Shown: in pieces, positions 10,193 to 18,964 of the stretch
Layout of the letters: each line of letters starts with the position of its first letter
Numbering within the stretch: position 1 is the first letter of the stretch
DNA from: Acidobacteriota bacterium
GTDB lineage: Bacteria > Acidobacteriota > Blastocatellia > Pyrinomonadales > Pyrinomonadaceae
Direction of reading: 5' to 3'
DNA: 64,000 nucleotides
NCBI GenBank assembly: GCA_016718135.1
Contig: JADKEF010000019.1
Location: forward strand, 1-64,000
Position numbers and translations under genes: made by a program
The notes under the pieces: generated by a model
The model's database searches: none
Told to the model about the DNA's origin: nothing
Seen by the model: the letters and a program-made list of their open reading frames with translations, nothing else

Positions 10193-10320
10193 TTGTGAAA
10201 GCTCCCAAAGATTCTTATAACAGGATTGATTTTACTACTTTGAGCAAAGGCTTCAATAGCGATAGATATGTTACGAAGTGATCGGACAGGTTGTTCAGGA
10301 AAACTTGGTGAGGGTGAGAA

Positions 10321-11022
10321 CTAATCTGAGATCTTTGGCGTTTCTTTCCTGAAGATGTAGGCGAGAGATTTGTACACCAATTTTGAGCAGAGAAACGCTG
10401 GCGAGTCGTAATTTTCAAAATACGAATACTCAACTAGGTCCATTCCCACAACTCGTTTTTTTTCAGCAAGTTTACGTATAAGGGTTAAAGTTTCATACCA
10501 ACCTAATCCACCTGGTTCTGGTGTGCCGGTCGTAGGAACGATACTTGGGTCCAGGCCGTCGATATCGATAGTCAAATAGACGTTCTCAGTCAGCCCATCG
10601 ATCGCCTCATCGATCCAATCGGTCTTGCCAACAATATCTCGGGCCCAAAATATTTTTGTAGGCAGATCTCCTTTCAGCGAGCGGGCTTCGTCGCTTGATA
10701 TCGACCGGATGCCGACTTGAACGGACGGAATCCGCAGGTCTTTGACCACGCGAGCCATGATCGAGGCGTGCGAATGCAGTGTTCCGTCGTATTCATCACG
10801 AAGATCCGCGTGAGCGTCGATCTGCAGCACACTTAGATTCTCGTATTTTTCGTTATGAGCCTGAATAATTGGGGCGGAAACTGAGTGTTCTCCACCAAGC
10901 ATGCAGATAAATTTATCAGAAGCGAGGAGCTTTTTCGTATAGTCGTAGAGCTCCGACATCATCAACTCAGGGTTTTCCCGGGGAGTGAACTCGGGCAATG
11001 TGTGAATCCCGAGCTTGTAAAC
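10321..11022 (-). CDS. speB: agmatinase (ureohydrolase), N-terminus missing
   Basis: Agmatinase hydrolyses agmatine to putrescine and urea using two manganese ions. The metal-ligand motifs are present: MLGGEHSV, DAHADLRDEYDG, SHASIMARV and DIDGLDPSIVPTTGTPEPGG. The family normally has about 60-70 more N-terminal residues. Here the reading frame begins YKLGIHTLPEF directly after an in-frame TAG (11023-11025), 9 bases after the stop of the upstream gene, so the N-terminal part including the usual GTRxGP region is lost. The only starts available are TTG codons such as 10996-10998. A deletion, in the genome or the assembly, is the simplest explanation. The gene sits in a polyamine cluster with speA. 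Confidence 0.85.
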   Translation of the reverse strand, partial: VYKLGIHTLPEFTPRENPELMMSELYDYTKKLLASDKFICMLGGEHSVSAPIIQAHNEKYENLSVLQIDAHADLRDEYDGTLHSHASIMARVVKDLRIPSVQVGIRSISSDEARSLKGDLPTKIFWARDIVGKTDWIDEAIDGLTENVYLTIDIDGLDPSIVPTTGTPEPGGLGWYETLTLIRKLAEKKRVVGMDLVEYSYFENYDSPAFLCSKLVYKSLAYIFRKETPKISD

Positions 11023-11034
11023 CTAAACCGTCGT

Positions 11035-12096
11035 TTACGGTACGTCTATATTCATCTCGCGGCCCGAGAAGCTAAATGTCGGACGCTTACGGCCCTTCAT
11101 AAATTTAGCGGCCGTTTGCGAGAGGGCGGTGATGATCATCGGAAGCGCGATCGATGGGTCGCAGGGAACGTAAGCCGTTGTGGCTCCCTTCGCAAGTTTC
11201 CCAAATACCGAGGTGTGACTGCCATTGTACGAAGGTGCTCGTGCCTCGAGCGGTGCCGAATCGGTCGCGATGGCGATCGAATATTTGTGGCCCCGCGGCG
11301 TTGTTCGCGTAATATACGACGACATTTCCGCTAGATTGTTGAGGATCTGGCTGTTCATCGAGCCGAGCGAGATCATCGCCGAGTGGCGTGTTTTATGGGC
11401 GATGTTCATCATCTCCATTGTATCCTGCGTCGGATCGAAGCCGATCTGGATCTTCTTCTCAAATTTCGCACGAGCGATGCCGATGGCGATCTCCGAGCCG
11501 GGAAGGTCAGGGCAGAATACCGGTATTCGCGACTTGTAGGCCGATGTCAGAATGCCGTCTTCGTGAGCGATCTCAGACAATTCTCGTCCCATCAGGTGCA
11601 AGAACTCGCGAATTGAGTACGAACGCGTTAGGTCGAGTTGATTGATCACGCTACCGATCCATTCGTCGGCTTCCTGATACTCCTCACGATTTGCGATGAC
11701 GTCACCGACACGGACAACATCAGATGCCTCAAGTTCTTCATCCGACATGCTGGGATGAGCCTGATAATGATTGCGCCCGAGGATCTCGTGGATGTCGTGA
11801 TAGAGAACTGTTCCCGACATGACGATCACGTCAACGAAACGGTTCTTGATCACATATGCGATCAGACGCCGCATTCCCGAGGTGATCAGGTTGCCGTCAC
11901 CACAGAGATAGATGGTCGAGTTGTCATCCAGCATGTCTAGCCAGATGCGATGAGCTTCGGCGAGTTGTTTTGCTCCAAAACCGGCTCCCTCCATCTTCTC
12001 AAGCAGTCCGGCGACCGAGCGGTCCCTGTCAATAGGAACCGGGCGTGTCGGAACCGTCAAAAATTTTGAAGCCTTTGTCTTCTTTTGAGCTACCAT
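11035..12096 (-). CDS. deoxyhypusine synthase-like protein (probable polyamine enzyme)
   Basis: Protein of 353 residues of the deoxyhypusine synthase family. Bacterial members are not thought to modify eIF5A; several studied ones make homospermidine from spermidine/putrescine using NAD. The sequence has an NAD-fold start (TIYLCGDGNLITSGMRR), the conserved GTVLYHDIHEILGRNHY and a C-terminal block (EARAPSYNGSHTSVFGKLAKG) in which Lys300 matches the catalytic Lys of the WGK motif in eukaryotic enzymes. It lies between arginine decarboxylase and agmatinase, which supports a polyamine role using their product putrescine. The exact product is inferred. Confidence 0.85.
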   Translation of the reverse strand: MVAQKKTKASKFLTVPTRPVPIDRDRSVAGLLEKMEGAGFGAKQLAEAHRIWLDMLDDNSTIYLCGDGNLITSGMRRLIAYVIKNRFVDVIVMSGTVLYHDIHEILGRNHYQAHPSMSDEELEASDVVRVGDVIANREEYQEADEWIGSVINQLDLTRSYSIREFLHLMGRELSEIAHEDGILTSAYKSRIPVFCPDLPGSEIAIGIARAKFEKKIQIGFDPTQDTMEMMNIAHKTRHSAMISLGSMNSQILNNLAEMSSYITRTTPRGHKYSIAIATDSAPLEARAPSYNGSHTSVFGKLAKGATTAYVPCDPSIALPMIITALSQTAAKFMKGRKRPTFSFSGREMNIDVP

Positions 12097-12151
12097 AGTA
12101 AGTGTAAGTGCTATTCTTGTCTAGTTTACAGGCATAAGATGATGTATTACT

Positions 12152-14079
12152 TTAATCTCTGCCATTTGGGGTCAGGTAGGTATAGCTTTCTACCTGATCC
12201 TCATAAAATTCAATAACTTTAGTGCCCTCGACGTTGGTCAAGCGGCCTTCTTTGATCCTTTGCAGCACGTTTCGGCGAAATGTGTCGTGCAGTTGCCCAC
12301 GCTCAAAACGTACCGATTCAACGGCATCGCCGAGCGTCGCCCCGTAAATAACCTTCTTAATGATGTAGCCGTCCTCGCCGATAAAGACGTGAGCCTCGTG
12401 TGGTACGCCAAAAAGGTTGTGATTGTTTCCCATCACCTCTTGGTAAGCTCCAACCAGCATCATGGCCAGATAATATGGCTCGTTTTTCACGAGCTTATGC
12501 AATTCGAGCACCGATTTCACATCGTGCAGGTCGACGAATTTATCTACAATACCGTCGGAATCACAGGTTATATCACAAAGCGTAGCATATTCCGTGGCCT
12601 TTTTGTTGAGTTTATGTATTGGGATGATCGGAAATAGCTGTTCGAGAGCCCAATTGTCCGGCATTGAACGGAAAACAGAGAAATTTGCGAGGTATTTCGC
12701 ACACATAAGCTGCCGTAGCTCATCAAATTCCTCCGCAACATATTTCTTCAACTGTGCAAATTTGTCCGCTTCTTCACAGATATCCCAGAAAAGTACCTCG
12801 CCTTTGCCTTTTGCCTCAAGCGAGATCAGGCCGAGGTTGAACATCGTGAAAAGCTCGTCGCGATTTTCGAGTGCGTCGTGGTAATACTCGCGATAGTTCT
12901 TTGCGTTTATCGTCTCTCGCAGGTCGTGAAGCTCATGGACGATCTGCGGATCGTCCGGAGTGAGCTTCATTTCGGCATCGTGGTGCTCGACGACCGTTTC
13001 GATCTCGTCCTGAACATTCGTGACGAGGATCGCATGGTAAGCGGACAGATACCGTCCGGATTCCTGGATGATCGTTGGATGCGGAACGCTCTCATCGTCA
13101 CAAACGGTCTTGATCACATAAATGACGTCATTGGCAAATTCCTTGCATTGTAATTTGCTGATGACTCGAATGAAGTTCGCGATCCATCATAATCGACTGC
13201 CATACCTCCGCCGACGTCTAGAAACTCGATCGGGATGCCCATTTTACTGATCTTGGCATAGGTTCGAGCCGCCTCTTTCATCGCATTTTTGATCCGCTTG
13301 ATGTCTGTAAGTTGCGATCCGATATGGAAATGCAAGAGCCGCAGCATATCGATGCGGCCCGCCTCCTGAAGACGGCGGATCACCTCAAGGATCTCTGTCG
13401 TCGTCAAACCGAATTTCGCTGCCTCGCCTCCGGATTTTTCCCATTTTCCCGAACCTTTGGAGTAAAGTTTGACGCGTACACCCACCATCGGCAGCGGCGC
13501 ATCAGGAGCTTCGGCCGCAAATTTCGCTGCAATGTCGAGCGTATGGTCGAGCTCGCTCATCTTTTCGATGACGATGACCACCCGTTTGCCGGCCATCGCA
13601 CCAGCGAAGGCGAGATTGACAAAGTCACGGTCCTTAAAGCCGTTCAGCACCAATAAACTATCTTTAGACTGATCTACGCCAAGAGCAGCGTAGAGTTCAG
13701 CTTTGGACCCTGCTTCAAGCCCAAAATTGTACCGGGTGCCCTCGCGAAGGTACTCCTCGATCACAGCCCGATTCGAATTTACCTTCATCGGGAAGACGCA
13801 CAGATGTCCGCCATCATACTCGAATTCCTTGATCGCTTTCTTAAATGCAGTCTGTAATTTTCGGATCTGACCGAAGAGGAGTTGCGGGAAACGGAGGAGA
13901 ACCGGTGTGTTGACTCCCCGTTTGCGGAGGTCGTCAATTATTTCTTTGACGTCGGCGGTTAAATTTTCGTTCTCCGGGGCATGGACAATTAGATTCCCCT
14001 TTCGGTTGACCCCGAAATAGTCGGAGCCCCAATTGTCGATACCGTAGGTCTCGATGTTCTTGTCAATAATTGCGCTCAA
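12152..14079 (-). CDS. speA: biosynthetic arginine decarboxylase, one frameshift
   Basis: SpeA converts arginine to agmatine using PLP, feeding agmatinase. It starts at a TTG (14077-14079) preceded by a strong AAGGAG site 8 bases upstream. PLP-fold motifs are CVFPMKVNSNRAVIEEY (with the PLP Lys), LLHFHIGSQLTDIKR and FLDVGGGMAVDYDGS. Near 13145 one base is missing: the text goes from SSANYNA to EFANDVIYVIKT, after which CDDESVPHPTIIQESGR and the rest of the second half read cleanly to the stop. The repaired protein has about 642 residues, as expected. The lesion is probably an assembly error. Confidence 0.9.
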
Positions 14080-14395
14080 ATCGTGGCTCCTTGGCGAAAA
14101 TTCGCGGCTATTTCCCGCGTCGATAAAAATTTATAGTTTAATCAAAATTTCACAAAAAACAATAGGCCTTCAAAAATAAAATTTACTGGCCGGAAAACGC
14201 GTCCATTTCCAATGGCATAAAGCTTGCAATAAGGTTGATTCGAGGAGATCGGTATCCAGGCCAGACCCCCTAAAAAGTGTGAAGAACGCAACTTGTTTAT
14301 ACATGTATTGGTCAAAAATGCCGTATCTTGTCAAAGAATAGGTGTCAAGAATTGTCACTTTTGTCTGCTTCAGTCCGCGACGCCAGGTGTAGAGT
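14080..14395. other. gene-free intergenic region between speA and the pilin gene
   Basis: About 315 AT-rich bases between two divergent genes. They contain the speA ribosome binding site at the left edge and the sigma-54 promoter at 14213-14228, which leaves a pilin leader of about 155 bases. I see no ORF, RNA gene or clear riboswitch fold here. Binding sites for a PilR-type activator would be expected 80-200 bases before the promoter, but I could not identify one. Confidence 0.6.
14213..14228 (+). promoter_or_regulatory. sigma-54 (-24/-12) promoter of the pilin gene
   Basis: The sequence TGGCATAAAGCTTGCA matches the RpoN consensus TGGCAC-N5-TTGCA with the exact GG-N10-GC spacing. Transcription would start near 14240, about 155 bases before the pilin ATG. 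Sigma-54 with the PilS/PilR system controls major pilin genes in many bacteria, so both position and target fit. Confidence 0.75.
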
Positions 14396-14818
14396 ATGAT
14401 GAAAAGTAAAGAAAAAGGATTTTCGTTGATCGAGCTTTTAGTCGTTGTTGTTGTTATCGGCCTAGTCGCTAGCATCGCGGTACCATATTTACAGCGAGCG
14501 ATCCGAGCTTCGCAGGCCGGGAATACATTTGCGACTATGCGATCGGTAGCCACGACTCAGATGGGCTACTACTCTCAGACCAGCCGGTTTGCGCGTGTGA
14601 CCGAAGCGAACAATTTGATGTCCGGAGCTATCGGAACCCAGATCGGCACGGAAGTGCATCGTGGCCGATTCGTCTTTGCTATGGTTCCTGCCAACCCAAC
14701 CGACGCCGAGTTGCGCGAAGGATTTACAATGACAGCGACCCGGACCGATCCGGGCGAAGGTGTCACGTATCTATATGAACTGACGCAATCTGGTAACATC
14801 CGCGAAGTGCTGCCGTAA
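14396..14818 (+). CDS. type IV pilin-like protein
   Basis: Prepilin of 140 residues with a class III leader: MMKSKEKG, cleavage after Gly8, then FSLIELLVVVVVIGLVASIA, with the conserved Glu at +5 of the mature protein and a hydrophobic helix. The mature part is short (about 130 residues) with no Cys pair. It could be the major pilin of a type IV pilus or a pseudopilin of a type II secretion system; the sigma-54 promoter upstream favours a pilin. An ATG at 14399 is equally possible as start. No other pilus gene is in the window. Confidence 0.88.
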   Translation: MMKSKEKGFSLIELLVVVVVIGLVASIAVPYLQRAIRASQAGNTFATMRSVATTQMGYYSQTSRFARVTEANNLMSGAIGTQIGTEVHRGRFVFAMVPANPTDAELREGFTMTATRTDPGEGVTYLYELTQSGNIREVLP

Positions 14819-14874
14819 ACCCCCTCCGATCCAGCTAGTTGTCCGACTCTATCCCGCCCCGATAGGAACACGCA

Positions 14875-16515
14875 ATGAATGTTTTTGAAGATCTTGTCAC
14901 AGAATTGCAGGAAGAAAATCTGCTCGAGCAAACGGTGATCGGTGATCGCCCCCACTCTCGAAGAGACTCATTCGACCTAGAGCAGAATCATCCAGAGCAG
15001 GTCCACTTTGTGAGCCCACAACCGGAACAGGCTCCGAGAACTGAGGTTCAGATCGAAACAGCTGCCGACTTCGCTGTGGCCGCGATGGCTGAGCCTGTCG
15101 AAAAAGCGCCGGAATATACTCCTCAAAACTTGCGCCAACGGAATAATAAAGAATTTTTTAAAAAGCGTGCGATGACAGAGGTCTCAAGCCTCCAGATCGT
15201 CGAGCACATCATAACAGGTGTTGAGCGCGAGTACCTGAAGGTAGTGCCGAAGGCCTATGACGACTTTAAGGCAAAGAAGGCTCTCAATAATTTTCTGCAG
15301 ATTCCGGACGGTGTAAACACTGAGGAACATGCTGAGGCGGAGTTTGAGCTACTTCAGCAAACCGAAGCTTGCGCAGCTTCTTGCCGAGCGACAAGAACGT
15401 TCCAGTCTCCGCTCTAAGGCAGTTTTGCGAGAACACAAGGCCAGCGTTGAGTTCACAGGCCTTGCTCGCAGCAGCAAGGTTTTATCGGAATTTGCCTTAT
15501 TCCGAGGGGTGTTCGTTCGAAGTTTGATTTTGTGATCACCCGGCTTTTTTCGCGTGCTAATGAAAATGAACAGCGGGTCGCCCTCTTCAGCCGTGAAGAG
15601 ACTCTAAATCACATCAAAAAACTCTATGCCGAATGGTCGAGCGTGCCGCTATATGCTACCAACGATGATGATACTGATGTAGTCCTGGCAGCACTAAGCT
15701 TTGACGATCTGGCGATCGAGTCGGAAAACGCGGCTAGCTTTGACCAACTTATTCAGACAAACTTCTTTGGACGTCTCAGGGAGTTTAAGGAAAGCATCAG
15801 CGAGTTATTCTTCGCTCCAAGTGTGACGGCTGCGGCGATCGATGCGAATGTCCGCATAGGCAACTCGTACGTAAAATTAATTTCTTTCGAGCGCGAGAAG
15901 ATGGATTCTGACACCATCCAGTCCAAGTATGCTGAGATGGACGGCGATGTTGTTTCAGATGCAACTGCACGGACACTCGAGTTAGTCGATGTTCTCAAGG
16001 CTCCGCGTTTGGAGAGGCAACAAGACGAGGCGAATGTCGACACTGACGAGTCTCGGGAGTCTGATTACCAAGAAGAGCCGCCAGAGAAAATCGTCCAATC
16101 CAAGAAGAAGGCGGATCCCAGAGCGATGCTTGGGGGAATCAAAGAGCAGATCCTAGGATTCAACAAATGGGTGCTGATCGGCTGTGCACTGCTCGTGCTG
16201 GCAACTGGCGGCCTTGTCGTTTGGTCCAACTACTTTGCAAAACCGTCCGTCTCTAATGCCGGCGTTGTTGCGGTCGATTTCGCAAATCCCACGATCGATG
16301 CTCACATCGAGAAGGCCAAGGTCAGCAACACCATGCTATATGCTCAGATGAAGGAGTCCTGGGAAACGCTGCCAAAGGAGAAGCGGCTTGAGATCCTAAA
16401 GATGATGTACGACGGCGGAGCGACGCGGGGCTTCAATCAGGTCAACTTGATAGACAAAGACGGAAAGGCGATCGGCTTTGCTTCGTCAAATCGCCTCGAA
16501 GTTCCGAATTTATAG
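14875..16515 (+). CDS. unrecognised single-TM protein downstream of pilin, two compensating frameshifts
   Basis: I do not recognise a family. The gene begins 56 bases after the pilin gene with an AGGA site. The first frame runs to about 15370 (acidic N-terminus, then NNKEFFKKRAMTEVSSLQIV). The middle (LAERQERSSLRSKAVLREHK) is in the +1 frame to about 15515, and the rest returns to the first frame from RSKFDFVITRLFSRANENEQ. Restored, it is about 546 residues: a large cytoplasmic N-terminal part, a charged linker, one membrane helix (WVLIGCALLVLATGGLVVW) and a C-terminal domain of about 105 residues that is probably periplasmic. Position and topology suggest a pilus-associated role, but this is inference only. 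Confidence 0.65.
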
Positions 16516-16526
16516 TTTTCTAGGAA

Positions 16527-17207
16527 TCAGTTTCCGAGCAGGTCGGCAGCCTTCTCGTCTTCGAGGGCGAGCTTTGGATCGCCCAGTGCACGATGTGCTT
16601 TTGCCCGAAGACGGAAGAAATCAGCTATCTTACTATTAGACGCGATCGCGAGGTTGAGATCTTCGAGAGCGGTCTTGTAACTCTTCATATCCATTTTAAC
16701 TTTGCCGCGATTGGCGTATGCACGGCCGTGGTCCGGATTTAGCTCGATCACACGGGAAAGGTCGTCGTACGCTTCCTGAAGATCGCCGAGCGCGTGGCGG
16801 GCATTGCCGCGGTTGTAATATGCAGATGCATTCTTAGGGTCCTTCTGAATTGCACGTGTATAGTCAGCGATAGCACCGTGCGGGTCATTCATTCGCATTT
16901 TGACAACGCCACGATTCAGATAGAGAGCGGCCCGTCCGGGGGCGAATTCGATCGCAGTCGTGAAGTCCTCGATCGCACCTTTGTAGTCGCCCTTATTCTT
17001 TCGCACGTTGCCGCGATTATTGTAGGCGTCGATGTCGCGGGGATTCAGTTCGATGACCTTGGTATAGTCCGCGATCGCCCCGTCGAGGTCACCCGATTCG
17101 GCACGTTCGGCGGCCCGGCTAAAATACTGGTCGGCCTCAGACTGGCCGAGTGCGGGGACAGCCGAGAACACCAGCAAACACAGAAAAAACAGAATTGTTC
17201 TTTGCAT
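16527..17207 (-). CDS. secreted TPR-repeat protein
   Basis: Exported protein of about 226 residues consisting almost entirely of tetratricopeptide repeats. The start MQRTILFFLCLLVFSAVPALGQ is a typical signal peptide; an in-frame ATG at 17228 is possible but would precede the signal awkwardly. About six TPRs follow with the recurring pattern A-Y-x-N-R-G-x-x-(R/K)-x-x-x-(G/D), e.g. IDAYNNRGNVRKNKGDY and ASAYYNRGNARHALGDL. Such proteins mediate protein-protein contacts; no enzyme domain is present. It is convergent with the preceding gene, 11 bases apart. Confidence 0.85.
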   Translation of the reverse strand: MQRTILFFLCLLVFSAVPALGQSEADQYFSRAAERAESGDLDGAIADYTKVIELNPRDIDAYNNRGNVRKNKGDYKGAIEDFTTAIEFAPGRAALYLNRGVVKMRMNDPHGAIADYTRAIQKDPKNASAYYNRGNARHALGDLQEAYDDLSRVIELNPDHGRAYANRGKVKMDMKSYKTALEDLNLAIASNSKIADFFRLRAKAHRALGDPKLALEDEKAADLLGN

Positions 17208-17387
17208 ATGGGAGGAATAAAGCCGCATTCGCCTATTGATTTCAGTTTTGAGGCCGTTTGAGGTTGACACGATCTCAAAAAGGCACATGATGGTGGCGTT
17301 AACTAGATTGACCGCCCGGTCATTTTGTCAGCCAGTGTCAAAGTCTTTTGCGGAATGGGAGCTGAAATTGATAGAGACCCAAAATTG

Positions 17388-17429
17388 AACGCCGGACACT
17401 GGAATGGGAGCCAGTATCCGGCGTTTTTC
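17388..17429 (+). terminator. intrinsic terminator without an upstream gene
   Basis: Stem AACGCCGGACACTGG pairs with CCAGTATCCGGCGTT around an 8-base loop, followed directly by a run of five T, C and three T. The stem is about 14 pairs with one mismatch. No + strand gene ends nearby; the last one stops at 16515, beyond the antisense TPR gene. Confidence 0.75.
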
Positions 17430-17637
17430 TTTGCGAATAAGCCGGCCTAGCCTCGTGGTCGGAAGTTCTTTCAGGAAAATGTCAACCATTCGTAATATAT
17501 GGTCTGTATACTTTTACTATTACGCTAAGTTCGCGGTTTGTGATCGAGGGGGAAATTTGATCCGGTATGTAACCGAGGTCGTTGCATGACCCCGGTTCGG
17601 ATCAAAAATGCCGACCCTCACCCTGTGGAAAAAGTCC

Positions 17638-17666
17638 TTGACAACCACAGGTAACTCTGATACGTT
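17638..17666 (+). promoter_or_regulatory. sigma-70-type promoter of the secreted protein gene
   Basis: A perfect -35 TTGACA (17638-17643) is followed, after 17 bases, by TACGTT (17661-17666) as a weaker -10. It is the best promoter match upstream of the gene at 17812 and would give a leader of about 140 bases. Confidence 0.5.
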
Positions 17667-17811
17667 CGCAGGACTTAAGATCTTGTTGTTCTAAGACACC
17701 TGAACTGCCCCTTCAGACGTGCGGTAATTCTGCCGCTCTCCGGAAGGTCAGGCAGTGCGTTTGAACTCGACATTTTTTATGATGTCGTTTTATCAAAAAG
17801 GAGAAATTCAA

Positions 17812-18699
17812 ATGAGACTATTCAAATTTAGTTTTGTTCTATTGGTCGCTATGGTTACGGCAGGCTCGCTGTTTGGGCAGTCACTGGTTTTTGATCGGGG
17901 TCTTCCAACAGCAAACCTAAACAACGCCGCTGGTGCGAACCGCAGTAACGTTGCGTGGGCATTTGACGGCGACTACATCACGGGTGATGATTTTTCGTTT
18001 GGAACTGTTGGGGAAAAATGGTTGATAACGAAAATCCGTGGATGGAGCATTCAGGGTACGCCCAGTGGGCAGGAGTTGGGTGACCGATTTCAGAGCGTAA
18101 CGTTCTACGGCGGCAAGCTCGATGCTTCCCATCTTCCGCTGGCAAGCGGGAATTATACCTTTGGTCTTACACCGCTAAATCCACTATTGACGGGAAATCT
18201 AACTCCGGGCGCCAGTTCTAATTCAAATACGAGCATAACGCATACACGGGTGCAATACGCAGGTGGGGCGGATTACGATTCTTTTGGTAGCCCTCGCCAG
18301 GTATGGCAGCATGACTTCAATTTGTCATGGGTCGTTGACGGAGGCACTAAGTATGCTTTTGCCGGAGATGGTGAACTCCGTACCGGCGTCTCATACTATT
18401 GGTTCAACCACGCATCCAATGCCGCGCTCAGTGGATCCGCGCAACAGGGCTCCGATGGGCTGTATTTCGCATGGGAAAAGTTGAGTCCTAACTGGCTGTT
18501 TGTGTGTGATTCTGGGGATGCTCTGACTTGCGGAGGCTGGGACAAATCTTCTGATCTTAATGTTCAGATCTGGGCAAAGAAGATAGCTACTAGCTCAAAC
18601 TCTTGTAAAAACAATGGTTGGAAGACGCTTTTCCGTGCAGATGGTAGCGGTTTCAAGAACCAGGGCGACTGTATTCAGTACGTGAATACCGGAAGGTAG
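17812..18699 (+). CDS. secreted protein with C-terminal KNQGDC motif
   Basis: Exported protein of 295 residues, family not recognised. I chose ATG 17812 (MRLFKFSFVLLVAMVTAGSL) because it gives a clean signal peptide ending SLFGQS and has AGGAG 8 bases upstream; the frame is open further to 17755. The body is rich in Gly, Ser, Asn and aromatic residues, as in extracellular beta domains. The C-terminus (CKNNGWKTL...FKNQGDCIQYV) carries a short Cys-containing motif found at the end of many otherwise unrelated secreted bacterial proteins (KNGGW...FKNQGxCVxY). A terminator follows 30 bases downstream, so this is a single-gene unit. Confidence 0.7.
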   Translation: MRLFKFSFVLLVAMVTAGSLFGQSLVFDRGLPTANLNNAAGANRSNVAWAFDGDYITGDDFSFGTVGEKWLITKIRGWSIQGTPSGQELGDRFQSVTFYGGKLDASHLPLASGNYTFGLTPLNPLLTGNLTPGASSNSNTSITHTRVQYAGGADYDSFGSPRQVWQHDFNLSWVVDGGTKYAFAGDGELRTGVSYYWFNHASNAALSGSAQQGSDGLYFAWEKLSPNWLFVCDSGDALTCGGWDKSSDLNVQIWAKKIATSSNSCKNNGWKTLFRADGSGFKNQGDCIQYVNTGR

Positions 18700-18728
18700 A
18701 TCGCTCGGCGTAGCCGAAATTGTTAAGA

Positions 18729-18765
18729 CAAAAGCCCGTGCCGCGAAATGAGGTGTGGGCTTTTT
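18729..18765 (+). terminator. intrinsic terminator of the secreted protein gene
   Basis: AAAAGCCCGTGCC pairs with GGTGTGGGCTTTT with minor mismatch around a loop of about 11 bases, followed by TTTTTCG. It lies 30 bases after the stop at 18699. Confidence 0.75.
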
Positions 18766-18964
18766 CGTTGGACGCGTACAATCCGCTCCGAGCTCCCCGA
18801 CCCGGCGTGGAACACCCTAGCATCGCGCGTGCTCCAACGTAGTTTTGAAACATTTCGTTAAGTGCTAGAGTATTAGTCATTCAATTTCATTGCCGGCGGT
18901 GAGCCGGATCTTGTACTAAAACGGGAGAGGAAGAGGGTGCGGGGGCTGAGACACCGTGCGACGG

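Larger units (their letters stand above)
17208..17811. other. 600-base gene-poor region with orphan terminator and promoter
   Basis: Between the TPR gene start and the secreted protein at 17812 no convincing gene is present. A short frame at 17404-17589 lacks a ribosome binding site and overlaps a terminator hairpin. The region holds a strong hairpin at 17388-17429, a near-direct repeat of GGAATGGGAGC at about 17352 and 17401, and a sigma-70 promoter at 17638. The leader 17667-17811 contains a GC-rich hairpin around GCGGTAATTCTGCCGC. The terminator has no upstream gene on its strand, so a small RNA ending at about 17430 is possible. Confidence 0.5.

Noticed and set aside
11035..12096. True eukaryotic-type deoxyhypusine synthase modifying eIF5A
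   Set aside because: Bacteria lack eIF5A; position in a polyamine cluster fits a homospermidine-type role better.
17404..17589. Short open frame in the gene-poor region
   Set aside because: It overlaps a terminator hairpin, has no ribosome binding site and has no recognisable sequence.
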